The notes: generated by a model not told the origin, from the letters alone. Counted from the first letter of the stretch, positions 20,099 to 29,350 are shown. The stretch: 64,000 nt of DNA from Albimonas donghaensis (GCF_900106695.1 NZ_FNMZ01000003.1:124001-188000), one strand, 5' to 3'. Program-made: numbers and translations.

Positions 20099-20659
20099 TC
20101 AGGCCCGCTCGACGTATTCGAAGGTCTCGGTGTTCACCACCACCTGCTCGCCGGTCCCGACGAAGGGGGGCACGGTGATGCGCACGCCGTTGTCGAGCAC
20201 CGCCGGCTTGAAGGAATTCGCCGCGGTCTGGCCCTTCACCACCGGCTCGGTGTCCTCGATCGTGCAGATCACCTTCTCGGGGAGCTGCATCGAGAGCGCC
20301 TCTTCCTCGTGATACTCGATCACCACGGTCATGCCGTCCTGCAGGAACGGGCGGCGGTCGCCCAGCAGGTCGGCCGGCAGCGCGGTCTGCTCGAAGGTCT
20401 CGCTGTCCATGAAGGTCAGAAGGCCGTCGGTCTCGAACAGGAACTGCTGGTCCTTCTGGTCGAGCCGCACCCGCTCGACCTTGTCGGCCGACCGGAAACG
20501 CTCGTTCAGCTTGGAGCCGTTGCGCAGGTTCTTCAGCTCGACCTGGGCGAAGGCGCCGCCCTTGCCGGGCTTCACATGGGCGGTCTTGACCGCCACCCAC
20601 AGGCCGCCGTCATGCTCGATGATGTTGCCGGGGCGGATTTCGTTGCCGTTGATCTTCAT
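20099..20659 (-). CDS. efp: Elongation factor P
   Basis: A 186-residue factor that binds between the P and E sites and relieves ribosome stalling at proline stretches. Three OB/KOW domains are evident: [25 protein letters not shown]..., a central S1-like segment, and the C-terminal [28 protein letters not shown]. The loop-tip Lys33 in KPGKGGAF is the residue lysinylated by EpmA/EpmB in many species. The ATG at 20659 matches the family N-terminus; an upstream in-frame ATG at 20722 is less likely. Confidence 0.97.
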   Translation of the reverse strand: MKINGNEIRPGNIIEHDGGLWVAVKTAHVKPGKGGAFAQVELKNLRNGSKLNERFRSADKVERVRLDQKDQQFLFETDGLLTFMDSETFEQTALPADLLGDRRPFLQDGMTVVIEYHEEEALSMQLPEKVICTIEDTEPVVKGQTAANSFKPAVLDNGVRITVPPFVGTGEQVVVNTETFEYVERA

Positions 20660-20989
20660 GGCGTGGTCGAAGCTCGTCCGAGAAGGCGCCGAGCGGATCG
20701 GCGCGGGCTGCGCGTGGGTCAAGGCGCATCACGCGCCCAAGCCGCAAGGCGCGCGCCGGTGGGGCGTCGCGCGTTTCGGGCCGATATAGCCGGGCGCCGC
20801 CGGGCTGGCAAGCCGGGGGCTCCGGACGCGGGGCGGGAGGCGCGGAACGCCGGGCGCGAAGGTTTCGTTAACCCCGGTTAAATTACTGTTAATTTTTAAC
20901 AAATCGTCGCGACTCATTTGACCTCGCCGCGCGGCGGGCGTAATCTCGGCGACGGGTCGAGGGGTCGGGTCAGTCAACCGGGGACGCAT
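20660..20989. other. Divergent intergenic region with an AT-rich core
   Basis: 330 bp between efp and the secreted protein gene at 20990. The stretch 20861-20930 is strikingly AT-rich for this genome and holds four TTAA tetramers, including the CtrA-like site at 20878-20892. It is probably the promoter core of the downstream gene. Confidence 0.6.
20878..20892 (+). promoter_or_regulatory. CtrA-type binding site (TTAA-N7-TTAA)
   Basis: TTAAATTACTGTTAA matches the full CtrA consensus of alphaproteobacteria. Further TTAA tetramers lie at 20868 and 20896. The site is about 98-112 nt upstream of the start codon at 20990. Confidence 0.5.
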
Positions 20990-21388
20990 ATGCGCCTTTC
21001 CGCGACCTTGCTGCTGCCGCTCGTAGGGCTCGCCACGGTCTGGGCCCAGGCGGCGCCGCCTCCCTTGTTTCCCGCCCCGTCGCCGGACGAAGCCCGTATC
21101 GGGCTCGCCGCGCTGGCTGAATCCGCGCTGACCGCGACCGCCGCCGGCGGGCCGCTGATCGCGCCGCTGGTCGCCGACCGGGCGCCCGCCGACGCCCGCG
21201 CCGACACGTCCTGGCGACTGCGCGCCCGCGCCCGGCTTGCGTCAGGGCCATCCGCCGGCTGGCCCGCCGCGGTCTATCTGGAAGCCAGCCCGATCTGCGA
21301 AACCGGCCTCGACCGGGCCGAATGCTGGCGTCTGTCGCGGCTGGAGCTTGACGGCGCCCCCCTGCCCTTCGACGCCGCCGCGCGCTGA
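20990..21388 (+). CDS. Hypothetical secreted protein
   Basis: A 132-residue protein with a clear Sec signal (MRLSATLLLPLVGLATVWAQ, cleavage near AQA-AP). The mature part is Ala/Pro/Arg-rich and has two Cys (PICETGLDRAECW) that could form a disulfide. No domain was recognised. The ATG at 20990 follows a GGGGAC. Expression may depend on the TTAA-rich region just upstream. Confidence 0.6.
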   Translation: MRLSATLLLPLVGLATVWAQAAPPPLFPAPSPDEARIGLAALAESALTATAAGGPLIAPLVADRAPADARADTSWRLRARARLASGPSAGWPAAVYLEASPICETGLDRAECWRLSRLELDGAPLPFDAAAR

Positions 21389-21481
21389 CAGCGCCGGCGG
21401 GGCCGGGCGGGGTCAGGCCGGGCCGGGGCCGGGCCGGGGCCGGGCTTGCTCGCGACATGAAACATCGGAAGGCGGCGGCGC

Positions 21482-22459
21482 TCAGCGCGCCGGCAGGCCC
21501 TCGGGCAGCGCGTAGCCGTCGCCGTCATTGCGCCAGACCTGCAACCCGGCCTGGGTCGCGGCGATCAGGTCGCGCCCCCCGGCCCCGCCGCTGCTCGCCG
21601 CCTGAAGGTCGAAGCCCAGCAGCCGGCCGATCACCTTCGGATCGCCGTCCAGCCCGCTGAGCACCCAGTTCTCGCAGCCCTCCGGCCCGCAGAAATCCGG
21701 CGACACGCCCTGGATCACGGCCTCCTCGGGCGCCGCGCCGTCCAGCTCCGCCACCCCCACCCGGAAGGCGTCCGGCAGCACGCCGATGCGGCCCTCCCCG
21801 GCCCGGATCTCGGCCCCGTAGAACCACAGGAAAGCGCGCTCCACCTGCTCGGGCATCGGGTCGTCGAACGCATACCAGGCGATCCCGCCCGGCCCCACGC
21901 CATAGCCGCCGTAATCGTCCAGCGCGTCGGCCCGCGGGTCCGCGTCGCCCAGGTCCTCCTGGTAGACCGCGCCGCCGAATTTCATCACGAAGGGGGCGTT
22001 CCCCCGCTCCACCACCAGGTCGCGCCAGCCGCTGGTGGTCGAGCCGGAGACCCGCGCCGCCCCCGCCGTCTCCAGCACCTGCACCCAGCCCTCCGAGGTC
22101 TCGGCGAAGACCCAGATCCCGCAGACCGGCGCCCGGCCGCGATCCCCGAAGGCCGCCGCCCCCGCGCAATGCGCCGGAGAGCGGCCGACCGCGACCAGCT
22201 CGGCCGGCGCCGCGGCGTTCAGGTCGCAGCGGGCGAAACGGAACAAGGCGTCGGCGGCGATGCCCAGCCGCGCGGCTTCGGCGAAATCGGGGGCGAAGCG
22301 TTCGGAGACCAGCTCATGCTCGGCGGGGTTCAGCTCGACCTGGGTCATGCCGGCGAGGATCTCTCCGGCGCCGCGCCCGACCTCCACGCAATCGGCCGCC
22401 GCCGTCCCGCCCAGCAGCGGCACGCAGTAAGCCAGCAGGTGAATCAGGATGCGCCTCAT
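21482..22459 (-). CDS. Hypothetical secreted protein with FG-GAP/VCBS-like segments
   Basis: A 325-residue protein with a signal peptide (MRRILIHLLAYCVPLLGGTAAA). Several segments look like FG-GAP/VCBS beta-propeller blades, such as GWRDLVVERG, EEAVIQGVSPDFC and RDLIAATQAGLQVWRNDGDGY. Paired Cys residues (CGPEGCENW) suggest an oxidised, periplasmic location. The ATG at 22459 was chosen over an upstream in-frame start at 22543 because it sits directly before the signal peptide. It lies 134 bp after the TPR/beta-barrel gene on the same strand. The specific role is unknown. Confidence 0.62.
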   Translation of the reverse strand: MRRILIHLLAYCVPLLGGTAAADCVEVGRGAGEILAGMTQVELNPAEHELVSERFAPDFAEAARLGIAADALFRFARCDLNAAAPAELVAVGRSPAHCAGAAAFGDRGRAPVCGIWVFAETSEGWVQVLETAGAARVSGSTTSGWRDLVVERGNAPFVMKFGGAVYQEDLGDADPRADALDDYGGYGVGPGGIAWYAFDDPMPEQVERAFLWFYGAEIRAGEGRIGVLPDAFRVGVAELDGAAPEEAVIQGVSPDFCGPEGCENWVLSGLDGDPKVIGRLLGFDLQAASSGGAGGRDLIAATQAGLQVWRNDGDGYALPEGLPAR

Positions 22460-22593
22460 CGCCTGAGCGTTAGTCCCGCCGTGGCCGCCTCGCAACGTTT
22501 GGCCCGGGGTCCGTGTCATCGCGCGCGGAACCGTTGCGCGCACCCCTCACCTGGGGGTCAAGCGGGGGGGCGGAGCGCCCGGAATCGGGGCGC

Positions 22594-24210
22594 TCAGAAG
22601 CCCTGGGTCAGCGCCAGTTCCACCGCCGCGCCGTCGGTCGCGCCCAGTTCGCGGATCACCGCCAGCTCCAGCGCCGCCGCGACCCCGCCCCAGGACGGCG
22701 CGCCCGCGTCCGGGCCCACGCCCGCCAGCCGCGCCCCGGCCCGCACGGCGGCCGGCCGCCAGCCGGTTCCCGGCTCGCGCGCCGCGTCGAGCGTGGCGAA
22801 AAGCTCTCCGCGCAGGGCGAGGTCGGCGCCGTGCTCCATCTCCGCCCGTCCCTCGCGCCGCAGGGCCAGCCCGGCCCAGGCCTGCCGCGCCCCGCCTCCG
22901 GCCGCGGCGACGGCGTGGCCCAGCTCGGCCTGCATCTCGTAATCCGCGCCCGCGACACGGCCCAGCCCATGGCCGGCGGCGGCGCGCAGCTCCATCCGTG
23001 CGGCGGTTTCGGCGGCCCGCGCCTGCGAGGCCTCCAACCCGGTCGACACCTCCGCCCAGCCCAGCCGCAGGTCCGCGGGCTCCCACCGCGCCCAGAGCCG
23101 CCCGCGCGCCGCCTGCGCCTCCGGCCCCAGGTCCAGCGCCGCCTCCGCCCCCGCGCGATGCGCGGCGCCGCGGGGATTGTCGGCCGCCGCCACCAGCGCC
23201 GCTTCGGCCAGCGCCCGGGCCGGCGACCGGCCCGCGTAGAGCAGCGCGCCGCGCCCGGTGAGGTCGAGCCGCAGCCCCGCGCTCGGCCGGACCGACTCGG
23301 TCATCGCCAGCCCGATATCGGCCCAGGCGGTCTCGGCCGGCGCCATCGCCACCCGCGCCGGGCCGAAGCCCAGCTCCGGCAGCTCGCCGGGCAGGCGCAC
23401 GTCGCGCTCCGGCAGGCCGAAGCGCAGGGCGAGCGCCGCGGTCCAGTCATGACCTTCGGCGCATTGGCGGGCCACGTCGCCCTCCACCTGCGCCGCCAGC
23501 CGCGGGGCCAGCCGGGCGGCGTTCGCCGCGCCCGCCGCCATCGCCGCGCGGGCGCCCACGCAATCGCCCTGCATGGACAGCGCCCGGGCCAGCGCCAGCC
23601 GCGGGCGGGCCAGGTCGGGGCGGCGTTCGGCCAGGGCGCGGAAGCGTTCGGCCGCGTCGGCGTAGCGGCGCGCGCCCAGCGCCTCGATCCCCGCCTGCCA
23701 GGCGCCGGCCAGGGGCGCGCCGATGGCCGAGCCGATGGGGGCGTCGCGCAGGCCCGAGAGCGTCGCGGCCGCCTCCGCCCCCGGCGCCGCGTCCATGCGC
23801 GGCGCGCTGCGGGCCAGCGTGCCCGAGGTCTCGGCCGGCGCCGCGCCGGGCTCGGCGACCGGGCGGGGCTTCACCGGATCGGCCCGGGCGGCGAAGCGGG
23901 AGGAGAAGGCGGGCGGGTCGCGGCGCAGCGCCGCCAGACCGGCGAAGGGGCCGGCGCGGTCCGGCCGCAGCGCCGGCGGGCGCAGGGCGGCGTCGGGCAG
24001 ATCGGGGCGCGCGGCCGCCGCGGGCGAGGGCGCGGGTCCCAGCGTCGCCGCCAGCGCCGCCGGCCGCGCCGGAGGCTCCGGCGCGCGCGCAGGCGCTCCC
24101 GCCGCGGCGATCCCCGCGGCGCAGATCATCCCGACCCCGAAAACGGGGCCGAAAACAGGTCCGAGAGCGGGCCCGAAGACCCGCCCGACCGGAAAATGTC
24201 GAAGTCGCAT
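22594..24210 (-). CDS. TPR-containing, probable outer-membrane beta-barrel protein
   Basis: About 538 residues. An N-terminal export signal (FGVGMICAAGIAAAGAPA) is followed by a Pro/Ala-rich linker. A TPR-like region lies around GIEALGARRYADAAERFRALAERRPDLARPRLALARAL. The second half has alternating hydrophobic and polar residues, as in beta-barrels, and the protein ends in Phe (ALTQGF), the usual last residue of outer-membrane barrels. TPR plus barrel is the plan of surface-lipoprotein-assembly-modifier (Slam, DUF560) proteins, so that is one candidate. The ATG at 24210 is preferred; a GTG at 24246 is possible. Confidence 0.6.
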   Translation of the reverse strand: MRLRHFPVGRVFGPALGPVFGPVFGVGMICAAGIAAAGAPARAPEPPARPAALAATLGPAPSPAAAARPDLPDAALRPPALRPDRAGPFAGLAALRRDPPAFSSRFAARADPVKPRPVAEPGAAPAETSGTLARSAPRMDAAPGAEAAATLSGLRDAPIGSAIGAPLAGAWQAGIEALGARRYADAAERFRALAERRPDLARPRLALARALSMQGDCVGARAAMAAGAANAARLAPRLAAQVEGDVARQCAEGHDWTAALALRFGLPERDVRLPGELPELGFGPARVAMAPAETAWADIGLAMTESVRPSAGLRLDLTGRGALLYAGRSPARALAEAALVAAADNPRGAAHRAGAEAALDLGPEAQAARGRLWARWEPADLRLGWAEVSTGLEASQARAAETAARMELRAAAGHGLGRVAGADYEMQAELGHAVAAAGGGARQAWAGLALRREGRAEMEHGADLALRGELFATLDAAREPGTGWRPAAVRAGARLAGVGPDAGAPSWGGVAAALELAVIRELGATDGAAVELALTQGF

Positions 24211-24406
24211 GGCGTCTCGATCTCGAAGTTCGAGGTCGCCCCCCACTCACCGACATGGCCGCGTCGCCCGGCTGCCGCAAGTTCGCCCTAATTCGAGACG
24301 CAGCGTCATCCGCGCCCTGCGGCCGCCCGCCGCACCCCGTCTCGCCCCGTCCGGCCGGCGTCTTTCCGCCCCGCGAAGCCCCGCTTCGCCAGCCGGAGGC
24401 GATCAC

Positions 24407-24439
24407 GAAAAACGCCGCGGCCCGAAGGGCCGCGGCGTT
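24407..24439 (-). terminator. Intrinsic terminator of asd
   Basis: Perfect 13-bp inverted repeat (24411-24423 / 24427-24439) with a 3-nt loop. On the minus strand it is followed by a run of five T. Confidence 0.9.
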
Positions 24440-24491
24440 CGATTCCCGCATCGGCGCGTCAGGTCGGGCGACCCCCGACCCGGCCCGCGCC

Positions 24492-25514
24492 TCAGCCCTT
24501 CTTCAGAACCCGGCGGCCCAGCAGCTCCGCGATCTGCACCGCGTTCAGCGCCGCGCCCTTGCGCAGGTTGTCCGAGACGCACCAGAAGTTCAGGCCGTTC
24601 TCGATGGTCCCGTCCTGGCGGATGCGCGAGATGTAGGTCGCGTATTCGCCCACGCATTCGGTCGGGGTGACGTAGCCGCCGTCCTCGCGCTTGTCGACGA
24701 CCATGATCCCCGGCGCGCCGCGCAGGATCTCACGGGCCTCGTCCTCGTCGAGGAAGTCCTCGGTCTCGATGTTGATCGACTCCGAGTGGCCCACGAACAC
24801 CGGCACCCGCACGCAGGTCGCGGTGACCTTGATCTTGGGGTCGACGATCTTCTTGGTCTCGGCGACCATCTTCCATTCCTCCTTGGTCGAGCCGTCTTCC
24901 ATGAAGACGTCGATGTGAGGAATGACGTTGAAGGCGATCTGCTTGGTGAACTTGCTGGGCGCCACTTCCTGACCCGGCACATACATGCCCTTGGTCTGGT
25001 TCCACAGCTCGTCCATCGCCTCCTTGCCGCCGCCGGAGACGGACTGGTAGGTCGAGACCACCACCCGCTTGATCGTCGCGCGGTCATGCAGGGGCTTCAG
25101 CGCCACCACCATCTGCGCGGTCGAGCAGTTGGGGTTGGCGATGATGTTCTTCTTCGCGTAGCCGTCGATGGCCTCCGGGTTCACTTCCGGAACGATCAGC
25201 GGCACCTCGGCGTCGTAGCGGTAGAGCGACGAGTTATCGATCACCACGCAGCCCGCCGCGGCCGCCTTGGGCGCGTAGATCTTGGTCGCGTCCGAGCCGA
25301 TGGCGAACAGCGCCATGTCCCAGCCGGTGAAGTCGAAAGTGTCCAGATCCTTGGTCTTGAGAGTCTTGTCGCCGAATGCGCATTCGGATCCCAGCGAACG
25401 CCGGGAGGCGAGAGCGACGATCTCGTCGACGGGGAATTCCCGCTCGGCGAGGATGTTCAGCATTTCACGGCCCACATTGCCCGTGGCGCCGACGACGGCG
25501 ACTCGGTAGCCCAT
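24492..25514 (-). CDS. asd: Aspartate-semialdehyde dehydrogenase
   Basis: NADP-dependent enzyme that reduces beta-aspartyl phosphate to aspartate semialdehyde, the branch point to Lys/diaminopimelate, Thr and Met. The N-terminal Rossmann motif is VVGATGNVGREML; the catalytic Cys130 is in NPNCSTAQM; SVSGGGKEAMDEL and GHSESINIETED are characteristic. At 340 residues it is a normal length. The ATG at 25514 fits the family start; the frame is open further upstream in unrelated sequence. A strong terminator follows at 24407-24439. Confidence 0.97.
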   Translation of the reverse strand: MGYRVAVVGATGNVGREMLNILAEREFPVDEIVALASRRSLGSECAFGDKTLKTKDLDTFDFTGWDMALFAIGSDATKIYAPKAAAAGCVVIDNSSLYRYDAEVPLIVPEVNPEAIDGYAKKNIIANPNCSTAQMVVALKPLHDRATIKRVVVSTYQSVSGGGKEAMDELWNQTKGMYVPGQEVAPSKFTKQIAFNVIPHIDVFMEDGSTKEEWKMVAETKKIVDPKIKVTATCVRVPVFVGHSESINIETEDFLDEDEAREILRGAPGIMVVDKREDGGYVTPTECVGEYATYISRIRQDGTIENGLNFWCVSDNLRKGAALNAVQIAELLGRRVLKKG

Positions 25515-25651
25515 CGGATAAAGCCCTTTTCGGCTGTCTGTTGCAGTGGGCGGCATGTAGCGCGGCGCGGGGCGAAAGGAAAGGCGGCGCCCCTCGATCC
25601 GGGCGAAATGCCCGCCCCGCGCGGCGTCAGGCGCCCGATCAGCGCGCCTGA

Positions 25652-26863
25652 TCAGCGCGCCGGAACCGGCTCCACCCACAGCTCGAACACCCCGGGCCGC
25701 GGCTTGACCCGGATATGGTCGAGCAGCCGCGCCTCCACCCCGGTGGCGAAGCCCAGCGCCGCCAGCGCGTCGTCGGCGGCGCGGGCGGCGAACTCGGCCG
25801 CGGGGCGGTCGTCCTCGTAGAAGAAGCGCAGCTCCCGCTTGCCCGCGGCGCTGTCCAGCCGCTCGACCCCCGGCGCCGCATAGCCCTCGGCCGAGAGCGC
25901 GCGGTTCAGGCGCTCGGCCATGGCGCGGGGCACGCCGTCATATTGCACGAAGATGGTGACCGGGCTCGGCGCGGCGAGCTGCTGGGCCTTGTCGGTGATC
26001 GCCGCGGTCTGGCGGGGCGGATGGAGGATGTCCGCAACGTCCGGCGGATCGGGGAGCGGCGCGAGCGCGACCGGCTCGGGATCGGGCTCGGGATCGGGCT
26101 CCGGGTCCAGGACGTCGGGTTTCTCCTCATATCGGTCGGCGACGTCGGGCGCCGCCGCATCCGGGTCGTCGGGATGGGGCGCGACCGGGTTGGAAATGGT
26201 AGGCGCCTCCTCCGGCTCGGCCCGGGGCGGCGCGGGCGCGCCCATCGCCACCGGCGGCATGTCCCCCGCCATCGCCAGCGACATCGCGTGCAGCTCGTCC
26301 AGCTCCCGGTCCATGCGCTCGACCTCCGCCGACAGGTCCAGGATCACCTGCTCGTACTGGGCGTTGAGGTAATAGCTCTCCCCCCTCGCCTTGGCGTTCT
26401 CGATCCGCCCCTCGGCCTCCTCCACCCGGGCGCGCATGTCGGCCAGCCGGGACTCCAGCTCCGCCTTCGAGCCGTCGACGGAGGCGGTCAGCGCCCCCAC
26501 CGTCTCCAGCGCGCCCTGCAGCTTCGCCGCGCCCAGGTGCCGCCACTCGTCCATGGCGGCGAGCCTGGCGCCGGCGTCGCGGGCCTGCACCTCGGCGGCC
26601 TCGGCGGCGGCGCGGGCCTCGCGCGCGGCGGCCTCCGCGTCGGAGACCGAGCCCCGCACCGCATCCTGCGCGTAGCCTTTCGCAGTGCGGTTCACCTCTT
26701 CCTTGAAGTCGCCGTAGAGGTCGTAACCCAGCAGCCCCAGCCCCGCGAGGATCCCCGACCCGATCCCGCCATAGAGCTTGAACAGCCGCCCGCGCACCCG
26801 CGCCTCGACCTTCTCGGCCAGGCGGCGTTCCAGCAGCTCCAGCGTTTCGTCGTCGATGGGCAT
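25652..26863 (-). CDS. Hypothetical membrane-anchored coiled-coil protein
   Basis: 403 residues, not assigned to a known family. One hydrophobic segment at about residues 32-47 (GIGSGILAGLGLLGYDLYG) suggests a membrane anchor. Ala/Glu/Arg-rich coiled coil follows (~70-195), then a Pro/Asp/Glu-rich linker with DPEP repeats (~250-262). The C-terminal ~100 residues (VTIFVQYDGVPRAMAERLNRAL ... RELRFFYEDD) resemble in pattern the LytR C-terminal/SPOR-like folds that bind cell wall or partners; this is inference only. It ends 137 bp before the asd start, same strand. Confidence 0.6.
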   Translation of the reverse strand: MPIDDETLELLERRLAEKVEARVRGRLFKLYGGIGSGILAGLGLLGYDLYGDFKEEVNRTAKGYAQDAVRGSVSDAEAAAREARAAAEAAEVQARDAGARLAAMDEWRHLGAAKLQGALETVGALTASVDGSKAELESRLADMRARVEEAEGRIENAKARGESYYLNAQYEQVILDLSAEVERMDRELDELHAMSLAMAGDMPPVAMGAPAPPRAEPEEAPTISNPVAPHPDDPDAAAPDVADRYEEKPDVLDPEPDPEPDPEPVALAPLPDPPDVADILHPPRQTAAITDKAQQLAAPSPVTIFVQYDGVPRAMAERLNRALSAEGYAAPGVERLDSAAGKRELRFFYEDDRPAAEFAARAADDALAALGFATGVEARLLDHIRVKPRPGVFELWVEPVPAR

Positions 26864-27038
26864 GGCAGGCTCCGCGGTCCGGGATCACGCTTTACGCAGC
26901 GCCAGCATGGACGCGCCCGCCCCTCCCCGCAACGCCCCCGAAGACGTGAGGCCCCGCCCGACGCGGCCCGTGCCAGACTGCCCCCCGCCTCCCCCCGCAC
27001 GCCCCAGCCCCCCACGCCGCAGCCCCCGGAGCCCCGCC

Positions 27039-27431
27039 ATGCGTCCCGCCCTGACCGCCCTCGCCCTCCCCGCAGCCCTCGCCGCGCTCCTGGTCGCGCT
27101 GCCCGCCCCGCCCGCGGCGGCGGCGGAGGCGAAGGTGGTGGGGGCCGAGGCCCGGCCGGAGGGCGGCGGGACCTGGCGATTCTCCGCCACCGTCGCGCAT
27201 CCCGACACCGGCTGGGACCACTACGCCGACGCCTGGCGGGTCGAGAGCCCGGAGGGCGAGACGCTGGGCGTGCGGGAACTGCTCCACCCCCATGTGGACG
27301 AACAGCCCTTCACCCGCAGCCTCGGCGGCGTCGTCGTGCCGGAGGGAACCGAGGCCGTGCGCCTGCGCGCCCGCGACAGCCTCGACGGCTGGGCGGAGAC
27401 GGCGTTCGACCTGGCCCTGCCCGCGGACTGA
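27039..27431 (+). CDS. Hypothetical periplasmic protein
   Basis: A 130-residue protein with a signal peptide (MRPALTALALPAALAALLVA, cleavage near AAA-AE). The mature domain looks like a small all-beta fold: TWRFSATVAHPDTGWDHYADAWRV and LRARDSLDGWAE. No named family was recognised. The ATG at 27039 sits just before the signal. A bidirectional hairpin at 27459-27490 separates it from the converging gene. Confidence 0.65.
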   Translation: MRPALTALALPAALAALLVALPAPPAAAAEAKVVGAEARPEGGGTWRFSATVAHPDTGWDHYADAWRVESPEGETLGVRELLHPHVDEQPFTRSLGGVVVPEGTEAVRLRARDSLDGWAETAFDLALPAD

Positions 27432-27458
27432 CCCCGGAACGGGCGCCCCGAACGCGAA

Positions 27459-27490
27459 CGCGCCGCCCGGGGGCTCCCCCGGACGGCGCG
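27459..27490. terminator. Bidirectional terminator hairpin
   Basis: CGCGCCG outer stem plus CCGGGGG inner stem with a 2-nt loop, between two converging genes. It has the same nested layout as the hairpin at 8730-8761. T-tracts are weak. Confidence 0.65.
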
Positions 27491-27517
27491 GTCAGGTCGG
27501 ATCGGGCCGCGGCCCGG

Positions 27518-28051
27518 TCAGCCGCAGATCTCGTACATCCGGCTCAGCGCCTCGGACGCGCCCCGCAGGGTGAAGTCCGAGCCCGGCCGATCCTCCGCCG
27601 TCACCCGCATCACGCCGGAGTCGCGCATCCAGCCGGCCATCGGCTCGGCGGGAGAGAGGCGCGCCGACCAGTGACGCTCCACATTGTCCCAGCCTAGATC
27701 CTGGCTCACCTGCGCGCGGCCGTCGTCAAAGCTGAACTCGACCCGCAGGCGGCCGTCCTCACCGCCATCCCGGCCGGGCCGGCTGTAGGCGATTTCGCCG
27801 TTGCGCGCGCCACCCTGGCAGCGCACCGCGAACCAGCCGCCGTCCCGCGCCCGCACCTGCGCCAGCCCGCCGCCCATGTAGCGATGCACCGACCAGCCCT
27901 GCGCCATGGCGGGCGGCAGGTCCGGCGCCGCGGCCCCGGCCGGCGCGGGCGCCAGCGCGGGGCCCAGCCCCAGTCCGACGGCCAGCGCCGCGATCAGCGC
28001 CCCGGTCCGGCGGCCGCGACGCGCAACAAGCGATAGGGCGAGGGCGTTCAA
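27518..28051 (-). CDS. Hypothetical secreted protein, paralogue of the next gene
   Basis: 177 residues, starting at TTG 28051 with a GGGAG ribosome site about 9 nt upstream. The signal peptide covers about 1-42. The mature domain has the pattern WFAVRCQGGARNGEIAYSRP ... LRVEFSFDDG ... WDNVERHWSARLS ... FTLRGASEALSRMYEIC, with one Cys in each half that may form a disulfide. The same pattern recurs in the C-terminal domain of the upstream gene at 28202-29248. The two are tandem paralogues 150 bp apart. Function is unknown. Confidence 0.65.
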   Translation of the reverse strand: MNALALSLVARRGRRTGALIAALAVGLGLGPALAPAPAGAAAPDLPPAMAQGWSVHRYMGGGLAQVRARDGGWFAVRCQGGARNGEIAYSRPGRDGGEDGRLRVEFSFDDGRAQVSQDLGWDNVERHWSARLSPAEPMAGWMRDSGVMRVTAEDRPGSDFTLRGASEALSRMYEICG

Positions 28052-28201
28052 GGCGGGTTCTCCCGTAGGCGGCGCGACGCGGAAGGCGGCGGCGGCTGAA
28101 AATCCAGACTGTCAGCAATACGCCGGATCACGGCGAAACTCGGGCGCGGACCCGGTTAATTCGAGTCCGCGCCGCACTGCGCCATTATGCGACAGCGCCG
28201 T

Positions 28202-29248
28202 TCAACAGTCGTTGAACATCGCCTCGATCGAGCGCCACGAGTTGTCGAGCGAGAACTCCGAGGCCACGCCGTCGAACCCCTTCACGTCGATGGTCACCGC
28301 CAGCGCCTTCTTCATGCGGTCGGCGAGCGCGCTCTCAGGTCCGAACGGGCCGGTCCAGTAGCGCCCCTCCTCGTTCCACGCCATCGTGCGGGAGATCACC
28401 TGGCTGCCGTCGAAGATGAAGTCGACGGTCAGCGTGTCGCCCGAGGCCAGCAGCGCCTCGCGCATCTTCAGCGGCGCGCGATAGGCGAGCGCGCCGCGGT
28501 CGCCCTCCATGCAGACCACCGCGAAACGGCCCTCGCCGCGGGCGTTGACCTGGGCGACCGCGCCCTTGCTCCCCCCGGCGGAGACCGGGCGTTCGGTCCA
28601 GCGGTCGAGCTCGGCCTCGCCCAGCTTGAAGCCCGGCGCGGCGGCGTAGCGCGCCACCACGGCCAGATCGTTGGGGTCTTCGGCCGGCGCTGCGGCGGGG
28701 GCCGCGGCAGGGGCCGGCGCGGGGGTCGGGGCCGCGACGGGGGCGGCCGCCTGGCCCGCGTCCACCGCGTCGCGCACGGCGGCGGCGGCTTCGGCGGCCT
28801 CGTTGGCGGCCTCCTCCGCCTCGGCGGCGGCGCGGGCGGCGTCGCGGGACGCCTCCGCGGCCCGGCGCGCGGCGGCGGCGGCGCGGTCGGCCTCCGCCTG
28901 GATCGACCCCGCGGCCGCGGGCGCCGCCGATGCGGTGTCCGACGCCGCCAGCACGATGGGCCGCGCCTCGGGCGCCGCATCCAGCGTGATCGGGGCCGCG
29001 GCGGGGGTGTCGGCGGGGATCTGGGCGGGGGTCTGGGCGGGGGTCTGGGCGGGGTCGACGGCGCGCGCCAGCGGCGGCGCGCCCACGGTGAGCGGGGCGG
29101 CGGGGGCGGCGGGCGTCTCCGGCGCGGCGGGGGCCAGCGGCGCATTGGCCGCCTGGGCGCCCAGCGCCGCCATCATCGCCACCGCGGAACCGGCCAGGAT
29201 CGGCCGGACGGGTCGCGCAAATCGGTTGGTTCGAACGGGTCGGGTCAT
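28202..29248 (-). CDS. Hypothetical secreted protein with Ala-rich stalk
   Basis: 348 residues. The signal peptide is at about 1-34. An Ala/Pro/Glu-rich helical or extended stalk runs over ~35-200. The C-terminal domain (FAVVCMEGDRGALAYRAP ... LTVDFIFDGSQ ... MAWNEEGRYWTGPF ... FSLDNSWRSIEAMFNDC) matches the whole mature part of its downstream neighbour, including the two Cys. The ATG at 29248 has a GAGGAGG site. It is probably a periplasmic protein with a stalk; the binding partner is unknown. Confidence 0.65.
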   Translation of the reverse strand: MTRPVRTNRFARPVRPILAGSAVAMMAALGAQAANAPLAPAAPETPAAPAAPLTVGAPPLARAVDPAQTPAQTPAQIPADTPAAAPITLDAAPEARPIVLAASDTASAAPAAAGSIQAEADRAAAAARRAAEASRDAARAAAEAEEAANEAAEAAAAVRDAVDAGQAAAPVAAPTPAPAPAAAPAAAPAEDPNDLAVVARYAAAPGFKLGEAELDRWTERPVSAGGSKGAVAQVNARGEGRFAVVCMEGDRGALAYRAPLKMREALLASGDTLTVDFIFDGSQVISRTMAWNEEGRYWTGPFGPESALADRMKKALAVTIDVKGFDGVASEFSLDNSWRSIEAMFNDC

Positions 29249-29350
29249 CGCTGATCCTCCTCTAACCTCGCGCCATCACCTAGGCCGCCCCCCCGATCCG
29301 CCAAATCCCGCCCCTTCCGCCCCCCGTCCGATCCGTCTAGAAATCTCCCC

